A stretch of DNA of 64,000 nucleotides from Mesorhizobium sp. AR02 (GCF_024746835.1 NZ_CP080530.1:682001-746000), one strand, 5' to 3'. Numbered from the stretch's first letter, positions 43,171 through 52,510 are shown. The notes: a model not told the origin generated them from the letters alone. Program-made: numbers and translations.

Positions 43171-44250
43171 TTACTCGGCGGCCAGTGCGGTCGAGCGTGC
43201 GGCGGTCCATGGGTTTTCCGGCCGCCTGAGACCAAGGTTCTCGCGCAGCGTCCTGCCTTCGTAAGCGGTGCGGAACAGGCCGCGGCGCTGCAACTCGGGG
43301 ATGACCAGGTCGACGAAGTCGTCGAGCGCGCCGGGGAGCCAGGGCGGCAGGATGTTGAAACCGTCGGCGGCTTCTTTGGTAAACCATTCTTCAAGCTGAT
43401 CGGCGACCTGTACCGCACTGCCGATGGCGGTGTAATGGCCGCGTGCCGTCGCCACCCACTGGTAGAGCTCTCGGATGGTGAAGTTGTGCTCGTCGGCAAT
43501 CTGGCGGATCAGCGCCTGGCGGCTCTTCATGCCTTCGGTTTCCTTGCTCGGCGGCAGTGGTCCGTCGAGCGGATAACCCCTGATGTCGAGCGTCTGGCCG
43601 GCCAGCCCGTTGAGCAGTGCGACTCCATCCTCCGGCAGGATCAAATTGTTGAGCTGCTGGTATTTTTCGCGGGCCTCCTCTTCGGTGCGGCCGACGAAGG
43701 GTGCGACGCCTGGCATGATCAGCACCTGTTTGGGATCGCGGACGACAGCAGCCACGCGCGCCTTGATGTCGCGATAGAATTCCTGCGCCGTCTCCAGCTT
43801 CTGATGGGCGGTGAAGATGACCTCGGCCGAGTGTGCGGCGAGCCCGCGCCCGTCCTCGGACTGTCCGGCCTGCACCACCACCGGGTGGCCCTGCACCGGG
43901 CGCGGCACGTTGAGCGGACCCTTGACGCTGAAATGCTCGCCCTTGTGGTCGATGTCGTGCAGCTTGTCCTTGTCGTAAAAGCGCCCCGACTTCTTGTCGC
44001 GGATGAAGGCGTCGTCCTCCCAGCTGTCCCACAGCGCCTTGACCGTCTCGACATGCTCGTGGGCGCGGGCATAGCGGTCGGCATGGTTGGGCTGGACATC
44101 GCGGTTGAAGTTTTGGGCGGTCTCGTCGCCGGCCGACGTCACGACATTCCAGCCGGCCCGGCCATTCGACAGCAGGTCGAGCGAGGCGAATTTGCGCGCC
44201 AGCGTATAGGGCTCCTCATAGGTGGTGGAGGCAGTAGCGATGAAGCTGGT
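43171..44250 (-). pseudogene. LLM-class flavin monooxygenase lacking its N-terminus
   Basis: From about 44250 leftward the frame reads TSFIATASTTYEEPYTLARK, FASLDLLSNGRAGWNVVTSA, DRYARAHEHVETVKALWDSW, and QAGQSEDGRGLAAHSAEVIF. These are the NtaA/DmoA/SsuD-like luciferase-fold monooxygenase family, normally about 440 residues. Roughly the first 90 residues, which form part of the FMN and active-site pocket, are missing and replaced by sequence belonging to a TauD-like gene in another frame. An ATG at 44364 opens the same frame but its product before residue 39 is foreign. Probably inactive. Confidence 0.8.
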
Positions 44251-44383
44251 TGATCGCCACCACAACAGCATGGGGTAGATCACCGGATAGACGAACGTTG
44301 CTAATCTCTGCGCCGACGCGTGCTGTGAGTGGAGCAACATCGGCTTCCGGAATGGTTGCATCAATGAAAGCAGGCTTGGTCAT
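44250..44383 (-). pseudogene. TauD-like dioxygenase, first 45 codons only
   Basis: From ATG 44383 (CTGGAGACTACCC upstream) the frame reads IPEADVAPLTARVGAEISNV and RLSGDLPHAVVVAIN, the standard start of TauD/TfdA-family Fe(II)/2-oxoglutarate dioxygenases. It then enters the monooxygenase sequence and stops 10 codons later. The metal-binding HxD and all catalytic parts are lost. Confidence 0.75.
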
Positions 44384-44462
44384 GGGTAGTCTCCAGGTAG
44401 ATTGAGTGTTTGTCGGCGGCTGACGATTTCTCGAAGATCCAGACAGCGCTGGAGGAGGCGCT

Positions 44463-45104
44463 TCAGCCCAGATTTGCGTTAGAAACCCGGTTCGAAGCGC
44501 GCCACTGGCCGCGGGCGATAGCAATGTCCGCCTGAGGCACGTCGGAATCCGAAACCAACTGGTCTCGAGTTCGCGACGCCAGATAGGCCGCGAATTGCCC
44601 GATCGCACGACCAAGCCGATCGGCCAGTGTCGGGGAGATGGAGGTTTGGTCGACGAAGTCGCGTTCGGAAGCATAGATCCCTGTCGCCAGCGTTCGCGCC
44701 TCGAAGAACCCGAAGAGCGGCCGCAGCTGATGCTCGACGATCAACGCGTGTCGGTCTCCGCCGCCGGTCGCGGCCAGAAGTACCGGCTTGTCGATGAAAG
44801 CGGTCGGCTCCAGCAGATCGATGAAATGCTCGAAGAGGCCAGCATAACTGCCTTTGTAGACCGGGCTTGCGACGACCAGGGCTTCGGCTTGCAGGAGATG
44901 GTCAACGAGTCTCCTTGCCTTCGTATCCAGATCGGAGAGGCGGTGCGCGGCGCCCAGCGAAGGCAGGAACTGGCCAATATCGATGACCTCGAAGCTTCTC
45001 TCATATTGGCGCGCCGTTCGCCTCACGATCTCTTCGACCAAAGCGCGGGTGCGGGAGGGAGAACTGAAGCTGCCGGAAAATCCCACGATTGCAGGTCTGG
45101 TCAT
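44463..45104 (-). CDS. ssuE: SsuE/MsuE-like NADPH-dependent FMN reductase (213 aa)
   Basis: VGFSGSFSSPSRTRALVEEI is the flavodoxin-like phosphate loop; ALVVASPVYKGSYAGLFEHF and IDLLEPTAFIDKPVLLAATG follow, as in SsuE/MsuE reductases that supply FMNH2 to sulfonate monooxygenases. It is the first gene of the operon and intact, although its partner monooxygenase is truncated. AGGACC precedes ATG 45104. An AT-rich stretch (45160-45190 region) probably holds the promoter. Confidence 0.87.
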   Translation of the reverse strand: MTRPAIVGFSGSFSSPSRTRALVEEIVRRTARQYERSFEVIDIGQFLPSLGAAHRLSDLDTKARRLVDHLLQAEALVVASPVYKGSYAGLFEHFIDLLEPTAFIDKPVLLAATGGGDRHALIVEHQLRPLFGFFEARTLATGIYASERDFVDQTSISPTLADRLGRAIGQFAAYLASRTRDQLVSDSDVPQADIAIARGQWRASNRVSNANLG

Positions 45105-45284
45105 TTGGTCCTGTCCCTCTCCTTGAAAATGCGGGCCGCAGCCGCGACAAGGGGACAGGATAGTTATGTATATAAAATCTATAGAGAAAGAGAATTGCGT
45201 ATTTGTGGCGGCTTGTAAAATTCCGTTCCTCCGCTTTTGGCGTTTGTGAGTTCTCGTTGAGCGACTTTGCAGCGAGGCAGGTTA

Positions 45285-46443
45285 TGAGACCTGTGCGCAG
45301 GAAGCATTTAGCGTTGATTTTGTTTGATCTTTTCCGCTTCCGGGGTAAAGGGTCCAAAGATATCAGCGCCGACGTCGTCGGCTGTGTCTTCTGACGCTCT
45401 CGTGTGAGCGTCAGTGGTGTTTTTGCCCGCTATCCAGCCATAGCGATGACCTTCAAACTGCGTTTCATATTGTAGGCGATGGCAGTGAGGCGAATTTGAA
45501 CGCCTGCCTTTGCAAGCCCTCGCCATCGCATCCGGCGAAGGCCGTAGCTTCGTTTCCACGTGCCAAAGATTTTCTCGATCCGGCCACGAATGCGATGGAT
45601 CGGTTGGTTCCAGGCCTCAAGGCGTGCCAGTGTTTCGGCTTCGTCCCGTCCCCACATGCCGGTGGCGACGATGCGTGGCGTTCCACCCTTGGCACGCACC
45701 GCGTCGCCGAAATGATTGCCGCGATAGGCGCTATCGGCAAACACCTGGCCGGGATTGTCAGGCAGAGCATCGGGACCGGCCTTGCCGTCGTTGATGTTGG
45801 CGGGTGTGACGGCGATCTCCTCGACCAGAGCTGTATCGGCGTCGGCACCGACATGGGCCTTGAAGCCATGAACCGCTGGTCGGCCCTTATGCTTGACCCA
45901 ATGGCCCTCTTCGTCATCCTCGCTGGCCGAGGCGATGATCGTCGCATCGACAAGCGTGCCGGTCTTCACCTGAATCGCTTTGGCCTTGAGCTGGCCGGTG
46001 ATCTCGTCGAACAGCGTCTTGTCCAGACCATGGGCCACAAGAGCCTTTCGAAAACGCACGAAAGCCGTTCGCTCAGGTGTCTGCTCTTGAGCCGAAAACC
46101 CGCAGAACCGTCGGAACGATCCTCTGTCGTCCAACGCCTCGGCAAGCTTGACGTCGGACAAGTCGTACCAGATCGACAGCAGCATCGCCTTGAACAACGC
46201 CTCTGGCGGCCAGGCAGGCTCGCCCTTCGAAGAGCAGGAAATCACACAAAGGGCCTGATCGATCGGCACCCAGTCAATCAGTCTGGCAAGCGCATCCAAA
46301 GACGAATGCTGGCCGCGATCAACGACAAAACCAAACTTTTCCTGACCAATGTGCCGACGTGACATCGCATCCCCCAATCCATTGTACTGATTGAGAGAAT
46401 CACACATCAACACGCCAGTCTAGACACCCGCGCACAGGTCTCA
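45285..46443 (-). mobile_element. Complete IS5-group insertion sequence (1,159 bp)
   Basis: Terminal inverted repeats TGAGACCTGTGCGC (45285-45298) and its complement (46430-46443) are flanked by TTA on both sides (45282-45284 and 46444-46446), a 3-bp target duplication typical of the IS1031 subgroup of IS5. One transposase gene fills the element. A hairpin TGACGCTC-TCGTGT-GAGCGTCA (45392-45413) lies beyond the gene's end. Confidence 0.88.
45430..46365 (-). CDS. IS5-family DDE transposase (311 aa)
   Basis: MSRRHIGQEKFGFVVDRGQH, then KAMLLSIWYDLSDVKLAEAL, TPERTAFVRFRKALVAHGLD, TLVDATIIASA (first Asp), FADSAYRGN (second Asp) and RGRIEKIFGTWKRSYGLRRM (Glu) give a complete DDE set. ATG 46365 begins the family N-terminus; further upstream starts would extend towards the terminal repeat. 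Intact and probably active, as both ends and the target duplication are present. Confidence 0.92.
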   Translation of the reverse strand: MSRRHIGQEKFGFVVDRGQHSSLDALARLIDWVPIDQALCVISCSSKGEPAWPPEALFKAMLLSIWYDLSDVKLAEALDDRGSFRRFCGFSAQEQTPERTAFVRFRKALVAHGLDKTLFDEITGQLKAKAIQVKTGTLVDATIIASASEDDEEGHWVKHKGRPAVHGFKAHVGADADTALVEEIAVTPANINDGKAGPDALPDNPGQVFADSAYRGNHFGDAVRAKGGTPRIVATGMWGRDEAETLARLEAWNQPIHRIRGRIEKIFGTWKRSYGLRRMRWRGLAKAGVQIRLTAIAYNMKRSLKVIAMAG

Positions 46444-46608
46444 TTAGAGCAGTTCACCGAGTGGTCGACAGTATCCTCTGACGGAAGACTTCGGCCCGGT
46501 CTTCTGAAGCCAAGGCATGGGTGTCGAGTAGAGATAGGCGCGCACCTGGTGCAGGTTCTCGATGCTCGAAGGCACCCTTCGCCAGAACAAGTGGTGCCAA
46601 ATTTGTGA

Positions 46609-47556
46609 TCAAAGTTTATGGCAAGCTGGCCCGCCGACAGGTTCAGGTGTCTGCGCCGAGTGTTTCGCGCAGCAGAAGATCCAAGGTAGGGTCTCGGGCG
46701 TCGGATCGTCCTCCCACAGCTTCGCGAAATCCCGGTCGTCGGGCGGTCTGTGAATGAGGACCTGGCGCTCAGGGTTGGCTTCGCGAACGCGTTCGGCCGC
46801 GCTGAGGCCGGGCTTGTCCGGATCGGCGAAAACGACGATCCGCTGTACGCATTCGGGCAGCTGAAGAAATGGCAAACGTGGTGCTCCCAGTGAGCACCAG
46901 ACGGGCAGGCCGTATCGCAGCATTACGGCATGGCCGGTCTCATAGCCTTCGGCAATACCAAGGACGTCGGCCGCTGGGGCGAGCCGCAAGGCAAAGCCCC
47001 GGCTCGGGCCGATGATGCGGCGCGGCTCGTCTAGCGCCGCCTTTTCTGGCCGTGTCGGGTGCAAGAGGGTGAGCTGCACCGAACAGATCGAACGGTCTGG
47101 GGCCTGCAGAGCAGCCACCAGCGCGGGAAAGCGGTTCTTTCCCAACCGATAATCCGGCAGATAGCGCAAAGTTGGCAACGTCGCCGGCAGACGGCGAGAG
47201 GCAAGATAAGCTTCGCCGTGCGTCCCGGCGAGCGCAATCGCTCTCGACCAGAGCGCGCGCGCGTCCGCTGCCGTGGTTTTGGCCGCCGCCGGACGAACAC
47301 GACGCAGAGGCTCGGCCGCGCGATTCGACAAATCCAGGTCCGCAATGGCGGTCTCGATGTCGACGGGATCGCAGCCTGCAAAGCAGTAGAGCATAAGACG
47401 ATAATCCCCGTCACGAACAGAGAGGGAGGGATGGCGGTCGCCTTTCCCTTGCCCGTGACTTGGTACTGGGCAACGGCACAAGTAGCTCCCGCGCGCCGGG
47501 AACCCTCCTAAAGCGTGATATACCTGCGCAGCGCTTGGCCACGACACCTTTGTCAT
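46609..47556 (-). CDS. CHC2-like zinc finger / Toprim domain protein (315 aa)
   Basis: The N-terminus GSYLCRCPVPSHGQGKGDRH with PSLSVRDGDYRLMLYCFAGC is a DnaG-type zinc-binding region (C-C-H-C spacing). The C-terminal DVLGIAEGYETGHAVMLRYG and RIVVFADPDKPGLSAAERVR are the Toprim domain with its Glu and DxD-type Asp. The middle resembles the DUF7146 domain of plasmid primase-like proteins. It may act in priming plasmid DNA after transfer. It lies 166 bases beyond the IS5 element; no partner helicase is adjacent. Confidence 0.82.
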   Translation of the reverse strand: MTKVSWPSAAQVYHALGGFPARGSYLCRCPVPSHGQGKGDRHPSLSVRDGDYRLMLYCFAGCDPVDIETAIADLDLSNRAAEPLRRVRPAAAKTTAADARALWSRAIALAGTHGEAYLASRRLPATLPTLRYLPDYRLGKNRFPALVAALQAPDRSICSVQLTLLHPTRPEKAALDEPRRIIGPSRGFALRLAPAADVLGIAEGYETGHAVMLRYGLPVWCSLGAPRLPFLQLPECVQRIVVFADPDKPGLSAAERVREANPERQVLIHRPPDDRDFAKLWEDDPTPETLPWIFCCAKHSAQTPEPVGGPACHKL

Positions 47557-47741
47557 GGGCCTGATAATGCCGCCAAGCCGCTATCGAATCAATAGAATGA
47601 TTTAATAGCGCGTTGAACATTACCGGCGAAATAGCCGGGGCGTTTCAAGGGCCAGGACTAAGGGCTCGGCGCGGAACAAACGCTTCATGTGATGACCGGT
47701 AAGCGGGAGGAATTTGGATCGACGCGCCGCGATTGATGGCG

Positions 47742-48083
47742 TCAGAATCCGCGGCCGCGCTGCCGCTTGAGTTTTTTGATGCGCCGGCGTTGGTAGGTAT
47801 CGATGTCGCGGAACAGCGGAAAGCGGCGATCGAAGAGGAGGTGGGTGATGGAGACGATATGGACAGCCGCCGCGTCGTCACCGCCGATGTCGAGGCAACA
47901 GGCAACGCCGCCCTCGTCGCCGAGATTCAGCACGTCGACCACCTGACACCTTGCGGGAATTGGGATCTCGGGCGATTTTGCTGCGAGGCTACGCTGAAGA
48001 TCTTTGGTGATGGCTGCGTCGATCGGTAACAAATCCTTCAGCTTGGAGATGAGGAGATCGGTTTTCTCAGGATCATCGATCAT
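47742..48083 (-). CDS. Hypothetical plasmid protein (113 aa)
   Basis: MIDDPEKTDLLISKLKDLLP, PARCQVVDVLNLGDEGGVAC, LDIGGDDAAAVHIVSITHLL and the basic end YQRRRIKKLKRQRGRGF. No signal peptide or known motif. The pattern of hydrophobic strands and a basic tail looks like a real, soluble, possibly nucleic-acid-binding protein. It lies upstream of the Toprim gene in the same direction, 185 bases away. Confidence 0.6.
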   Translation of the reverse strand: MIDDPEKTDLLISKLKDLLPIDAAITKDLQRSLAAKSPEIPIPARCQVVDVLNLGDEGGVACCLDIGGDDAAAVHIVSITHLLFDRRFPLFRDIDTYQRRRIKKLKRQRGRGF

Positions 48084-48149
48084 CTTGTGCTCTTGATTGT
48101 AAGATGGCGATTGCTGTCTTTGAGGTCCATGGGCTGAGGAGAACCCTAG

Positions 48150-49665
48150 CAGGCTGTTGAAAAAGGGCTCGCGACAGTCTCAGGTTCGTGATTCACTCTG
48201 ACCACGAAGAGGTGGGAGTGAATCGTGCGGGGCGGTGACGGACAGACGGGCGAACTGTTCAGCTATGTGGACCTCGAGGCTCGGGTGCGGCGCGATCATC
48301 CGTTGCGCCGTATTCGGGCGATTGTGAATGAGGCGCTTTCGGCGTTGGAGCGGGAGTTTGCGGCGCTGTACTCGCCGATTGGGCGGCCGTCGATCCCACC
48401 GGAGAAGCTGCTGCGTGCGATGCTGCTGCAGGCGTTCTACTCGATCCGCTCGGAGCGGCTGTTGATGGAGCGGCTGGAATACGACCTTCTGTTCCGCTGG
48501 TTCGTCGGGATTGGCGTCGACGATGCGGCCTGGGATCATTCGGTGTTCTCCAAGAACCGTGACCGGCTGCTGGAGGGCGACATCGCTGCAAAGTTCCTGG
48601 CGGCGGTGCTGGCGCAACCCAAGGTGAAGAAGCTTCTGTCGACGGATCACTTCTCGGTCGACGGCACACTGATCGAGGCGTGGGCATCGATGAAGAGCGT
48701 CAAACCGAAGGACGGCCCAAGCGGTGGTCATGGCGAGCCGCCGGCTGAAGGGGGCGGGCGAAACGCGGAAGCGGACTTCCATGGCCACAAGCGATCCAAC
48801 GACACACATGCCTCGACCACCGATCCGGATGCCCGGCTCTATCGCAAAGGGCGGGGCAAGGAGGCGAAGCTCTGCTTCATGGGGCATGGGCTGATGGAGA
48901 ACCGCCATGGCCTTCTGGTCGACGCCTGCCTGACGTTTGCCGACGGGCATGCTGAGCGGGTGGCCGCACTGCACATGATCGAACCGCGAGCGGAGCGGCC
49001 ACAGGCGATCACACTCGGTGCCGACAAGGCCTATGACGCGCAAGACTTCATCAATGAGCTGCGTTCGATGAAGGTGACGCCGCATGTGGCGCAGAACACC
49101 AGCGGCCGGAGTTCGGCGATCGACGGGCGCACGACGCGGCATGGCGGCTATGCTGTCAGTCAGCGTATTCGCAAGCGCATTGAAGAGGCGTTCGGGTGGA
49201 TCAAGACGGTCGCCGGACAGGCGAAGACGAAGTTGCGTGGCCGCGACCGCGTCGGATGGGCCTTCACCTTCAACGCCGCCGCCTACAATCTCGTGCGGTT
49301 GCCGAAGCTGCTGGCGGTGCCGACATGACCGCGCCCGCGGGCTGTCAACTGATCGGCCGCTGGCGGATCATCGAAGCTGACCTGTGGGATCGCGGCTATC
49401 TCGACCTCGGCGGACCCGCCACGGTCACCATTGGGGCCGACAACCACGGTGAGATCGCCTTTGGCGCCCTGCTAGCCGGCCTCGATCTCGGGTACGGGCC
49501 GTCAATGGTCTTCTTCACATGGGCCGGCTTCGATGAGATGGACGAAGTTACCGGCGACGGCTCCGCAGAATTGCTCGACGACGGCTCGATCGACATCACC
49601 TTCGCCTATCAGAACGGCGACGAGGCTATCCTCAAGGCCAAACGTGATCCTTCTTCAACAGCCTG
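48150..49665 (+). mobile_element. Insertion sequence with passenger gene (1,516 bp), IS5/IS1182-like
   Basis: Ends CAGGCTGTTGAA (48150-48161) and TTCAACAGCCTG (49654-49665) are perfect inverted repeats, extending with one mismatch to 17 bases. CTAG flanks both sides (48146-48149, 49666-49669), a 4-bp target duplication or the palindromic target. It carries a transposase and a second overlapping gene. Confidence 0.85.
48225..49328 (+). CDS. IS5/IS1182-like DDE transposase (367 aa)
   Basis: GELFSYVDLEARVRRDHPLR, SIPPEKLLRAMLLQAFYSIR and FVGIGVDDAAWDHSVFSKNR begin the protein. FSVDGTLIEAWAS (first Asp), TLGADKAYDAQDFINELRSM (second Asp) and RKRIEEAFGWIKTVAGQAKT (Glu) supply the catalytic triad. 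Start GTG 48225. The product is complete. The last codons overlap the passenger gene. Confidence 0.92.
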   Translation: MRGGDGQTGELFSYVDLEARVRRDHPLRRIRAIVNEALSALEREFAALYSPIGRPSIPPEKLLRAMLLQAFYSIRSERLLMERLEYDLLFRWFVGIGVDDAAWDHSVFSKNRDRLLEGDIAAKFLAAVLAQPKVKKLLSTDHFSVDGTLIEAWASMKSVKPKDGPSGGHGEPPAEGGGRNAEADFHGHKRSNDTHASTTDPDARLYRKGRGKEAKLCFMGHGLMENRHGLLVDACLTFADGHAERVAALHMIEPRAERPQAITLGADKAYDAQDFINELRSMKVTPHVAQNTSGRSSAIDGRTTRHGGYAVSQRIRKRIEEAFGWIKTVAGQAKTKLRGRDRVGWAFTFNAAAYNLVRLPKLLAVPT

Positions 49666-49669
49666 CTAG
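49325..49669 (+). CDS. IS passenger protein (114 aa)
   Basis: ATG 49325 overlaps the transposase stop by four bases. MTAPAGCQLIGRWRIIEADL, GGPATVTIGADNHGEIAFGA and MVFFTWAGFDEMDEVTGDGS form a small beta-rich soluble protein. The stop codon TAG is made by the IS end and the CTAG target, so the gene reaches exactly to the edge of the element. This accessory frame is common in related elements; its role is unknown. Confidence 0.75.
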   Translation: MTAPAGCQLIGRWRIIEADLWDRGYLDLGGPATVTIGADNHGEIAFGALLAGLDLGYGPSMVFFTWAGFDEMDEVTGDGSAELLDDGSIDITFAYQNGDEAILKAKRDPSSTAC

Positions 49670-50699
49670 AGCGCGCGGTTTGCGCTGGGAGCCGAAGATC
49701 CATGGTCAATCGATGTGCATGGCAGTGGTGAGATCGTATAGTTCCACTCGGCGTGAAAGTCGTCGCGGGCAAGGTTGATGGCGGCCATTTCGGCGTCGGA
49801 GACCTTGATCGCTTTGGGATACGCGTTTTCGTCGAGGCAGCATTGCACATCGAGGCCTTTGTCCGTCGTCGTCGCTCCGATCAGTTGGACGATGACCTCG
49901 TGGCTGATCAGCGGCTTGCCGCGCCAGTTCTGCGTGATGAAGGCAAAGAGGCGATGCTCGATACGGTTCCACTTGCTCGTACCGGGTGGGTGGTGGGCGA
50001 CAGAAATGGCCAATCCGGTTTCGTTGGCGAAGGTCTGAAGTTCGCGCTTCCACAAGCGCACGCGCGCGCCATTGCTGCCACCGCAATCGGCGGTGATGAG
50101 GAGGCTGGTCGCGCTGAGATAGCGGGTCTTGCCCAAGGCATGCCACCAGCGCCGGATGCTCTCGACGGCGAAGGCTCCGGTGTCATGATCGATCCCAACA
50201 TTGACCCAGCCCGCGTTGGCCGCGATGTCGTAGACGCCATAGGGCGCAACCTTGCCGAGTTCGGGTATCTTGAAGTCGTGAACGCGCACGGGCTCGGGAT
50301 TGCCCCTGGGCCGTAGCTCGCGCCCGCCGTTCTTGAAGTCGCCGACCAACTCCTTCTTCTTGGTATCGACGGAGATGGCGGGTTGTCCGCCATTCTGGAA
50401 CTGTTTGATCTTGTTGTTGATGTGTTCAAACTGCCGATCGCGGTCAGGATGCCAAGCACCTTCTCGCGTCTTCCTGTTGCCCTGAAGGCTGAAGCCAAGC
50501 CGGCGCAGCAACCGACCGACCAGCTTCTGGCTGGCGGTGAAACCGCGTTCAGCCAGCGCGCCGGCGAGGTGGCGCTGGCTCCTGCTGACCCACCGCAGCG
50601 CTGCCTCAGGATCGCCGCGGATCGCCGACTGCACCAACTCTTCCAGAGCTTCCAGCAGCCCGGGTTCAGTCTCGGTCGTAGGAGAACCATTTGCGCGCG
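49666..50699 (-). pseudogene. ISAzo13-family transposase, 5'-truncated
   Basis: GSPTTETEPGLLEALEELVQ, SAIRGDPEAALRWVSRSQRH, TREGAWHPDRDRQFEHINNK, AISVDTKKKELVGDFKNGGR, LLITADCGGSNGARVRLWKR and AHHPPGTSKWNRIEHRLFAF are the ISAzo13 transposase core. The usual first 100 or so residues are missing upstream of about 50699, where unrelated sequence begins. The frame's stop is formed by the CTAG that flanks the adjacent IS, so the C-terminal end may also be altered by that insertion. Confidence 0.85.
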
Positions 50700-50932
50700 A
50701 ACCGCAGCATGGTGGTGTCTGCGCAGGAACCCCTTATGACTGCGCGCGGGCGCGCAACCCGACCTTCAGACGATCGGCACATTGGCGGCGTTCCTGGGCG
50801 TCTCGGTCTGCGCCTTTTGGGAATTCGGGACGCTGCCTTGCGCAAGCCTCATCATTTGGGGCTACCGTATCAGGAGATCGCAGACCTGACGGAAGTGTGC
50901 GTGATTGAGCAGATCCTGGCACGGAGAGCCTG

Positions 50933-51274
50933 TTAGAGTTTGAAGCGGCCAGGGCGCTGATCGTTGACGCGGTACTGCCAGGCCAGTTTCGAATCCTTGG
51001 GGTTGACGCCCGACGTTGACCAGGCGGAGCGCTCAACCTTTGCAGCGTCATGCAAAGGAAGATCGTCATCACAGCGCGACGGTTGTAACGACGACCGAAG
51101 ACGATAACGTTCGATACTGCGGGTTCGAAACTCGATGACACAGACGGCGGCGAGGGACAGGATCAAGAAAGCAGTGGAAAAGCTGAGCATGCGAAGGCTG
51201 GCTTCCTGATCGGGCAGGGCGAAGAAAGCGAGCACGCCGCCGGCGAAAATTGCGAACGCGAACCTCATGAACAT
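50933..51274 (-). CDS. Small membrane protein (113 aa)
   Basis: MFMRFAFAIFAGGVLAFFAL and MLSFSTAFLILSLAAVCVIE are two membrane segments, followed by a basic cytoplasmic tail (FRTRSIERYRLRSSLQPSRC and onward). GAGGCTCTCTGTC precedes the ATG. It is divergent from the 51364 gene, with a nested palindrome between them. Family unknown. Confidence 0.55.
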   Translation of the reverse strand: MFMRFAFAIFAGGVLAFFALPDQEASLRMLSFSTAFLILSLAAVCVIEFRTRSIERYRLRSSLQPSRCDDDLPLHDAAKVERSAWSTSGVNPKDSKLAWQYRVNDQRPGRFKL

Positions 51275-51299
51275 GACAGAGAGCCTCCTATTTCGATGT

Positions 51300-51342
51300 T
51301 GATCATTATAATATCACAGAGTGATCGTCATTATAATGATCA
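51300..51342. promoter_or_regulatory. Nested palindrome in a divergent promoter region
   Basis: TGATCATTATAAT (51300-51312) and ATTATAATGATCA (51330-51342) are perfect 13-bp arms. Between them ATCAC-AGA-GTGAT forms a second palindrome. The AT-rich TATAAT-like hexamers occur on both strands. This is a strong candidate for a shared operator; the XRE regulator at 51913 is a plausible binder. Confidence 0.65.
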
Positions 51343-51363
51343 TTGGAGATAGGATGGCCCCTC

Positions 51364-51816
51364 ATGGATCAAGCGTTTTTCGACGGCTGGGGGCATGGTG
51401 CCGTTTTTGGCGGTATCGGCTTCAGAGTATTACCCGGCGCCGTTCCATCTCGAACAGGGATAGAGATTGGTTCCGGGGCCAAGCCCTGCGGCCCCGTCTT
51501 GAGTGTAATCGCCAGAACCACCGGCGTCGAGGTCTCGCTTCTGACCGACCTGAACCAGGTCATTCGAAGTGGTATCGGGCAACGATTGCAGGGCCTGCCT
51601 GCCGCAAGGGCACAGATCAGGGTTGTCCCTCCGGATGAGGTGGCACACGAGAAATGCATTGGACCCAGGACATCCAAACCGGATTCATTTAATTATTCAT
51701 TTTCAACAGGGCATGCAGATCGTCAAATGCTATCGCGCATCTGGAACGATTTGACGGGTCAAAAGCTGTACGCCGTCACTTTGCGGGAGTATGGGGAGGA
51801 TGCCGAGACACTTTAA
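51364..51816 (+). CDS. Hypothetical protein (150 aa)
   Basis: MDQAFFDGWGHGAVFGGIGF, IGQRLQGLPAARAQIRVVPP and HADRQMLSRIWNDLTGQKLY. There is no known domain, signal peptide or membrane segment. A TTG at 51343 would give a seven-residue longer product but overlaps the palindrome edge, so ATG 51364 is preferred. It is followed 97 bases later by an XRE regulator in the same direction. Confidence 0.5.
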   Translation: MDQAFFDGWGHGAVFGGIGFRVLPGAVPSRTGIEIGSGAKPCGPVLSVIARTTGVEVSLLTDLNQVIRSGIGQRLQGLPAARAQIRVVPPDEVAHEKCIGPRTSKPDSFNYSFSTGHADRQMLSRIWNDLTGQKLYAVTLREYGEDAETL

Positions 51817-51912
51817 TAGGGCAATGAGTTGTCGTTTCGGCTACAAGCCCTGAGCACTAGACATTCTGCAAAAAATGGCCGTCATATTCCGACCGATAAG
51901 CAGGGGGCAGCT

Positions 51913-52365
51913 GTGCCGATATTTAAAAACAAGACAGAAGACAGCGATGGTTGGCTTTCGATCCTACTCGCGCTGCGACTTCGCCAAATCGAGAACGAGT
52001 ACCCGGACTATGCGAGTTTTGCCGACGCTACGGGGCTATCGCGCGGCACGCTCTACCAGTTGCGGACGGGGAAGGGGAACCCGACATTCGTCACCCTGGA
52101 GCGGCTGGCACGGCACCTGAAGGTTCCGGTGTGGGCGCTCATTGGTCGGACTGGTGACGACGACAGCGTCAAGCGTGACATCGAGACGTTCGGCTTCAAC
52201 TTCAACGAGATTGCGCGGCATATCGAGGCCACGCGTGCTGTGAAGCGCTCGATGACGGAGTTCAGTGGTGTACCTTCTTTGAAAGAGGCAGCCAGCCCCG
52301 CTGGGGCAACCTCCGAGAAGAAGCGGCTGCCTCCGGCCAAAAAGGGACGCAGGACAAGCCAGTAG
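51913..52365 (+). CDS. XRE-family transcriptional regulator (150 aa)
   Basis: SILLALRLRQIENEYPDYAS, FADATGLSRGTLYQLRTGKG and NPTFVTLERLARHLKVPVWA form a helix-turn-helix of the Xre/Cro type. The C-terminal half is basic and Lys/Pro-rich (SEKKRLPPAKKGRRTSQ). The start is taken as GTG 51913 because CAGGGGG lies just before it; an upstream TTG at 51829 keeps the same frame. It probably regulates the divergent pair upstream. Confidence 0.75.
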   Translation: MPIFKNKTEDSDGWLSILLALRLRQIENEYPDYASFADATGLSRGTLYQLRTGKGNPTFVTLERLARHLKVPVWALIGRTGDDDSVKRDIETFGFNFNEIARHIEATRAVKRSMTEFSGVPSLKEAASPAGATSEKKRLPPAKKGRRTSQ

Positions 52366-52510
52366 CACACAAGAATAGTAGAAGCTGCTAAACAATCAGC
52401 GTAGATTAATTTGCTACGATAGGCAGAAATGATATTTTATATTTCTTTGACTCGCAGCAGAAAATCCGCCAGCGTCGATGCAATGGCATCATTTTGCTGA
52501 AGGGTTCACG

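Noticed and set aside
41229..44253. Two long plus-strand frames (478 and 389 codons)
   Set aside because: Antisense shadows of the ssu transporter genes and of the monooxygenase; no protein family pattern.
45392..45413. Hairpin after the IS5 transposase as an intrinsic terminator
   Set aside because: The stem is good but no T-run follows on the minus strand, so it is mentioned only as part of the element.
48180..49142. 320-codon minus-strand frame
   Set aside because: Antisense to the complete IS transposase.
50840..50938. Short plus-strand stretch LGLPYQEIADLTEV resembling sigma factor region 4
   Set aside because: Too short, with no start or preceding domain; could be a remnant but cannot be supported.
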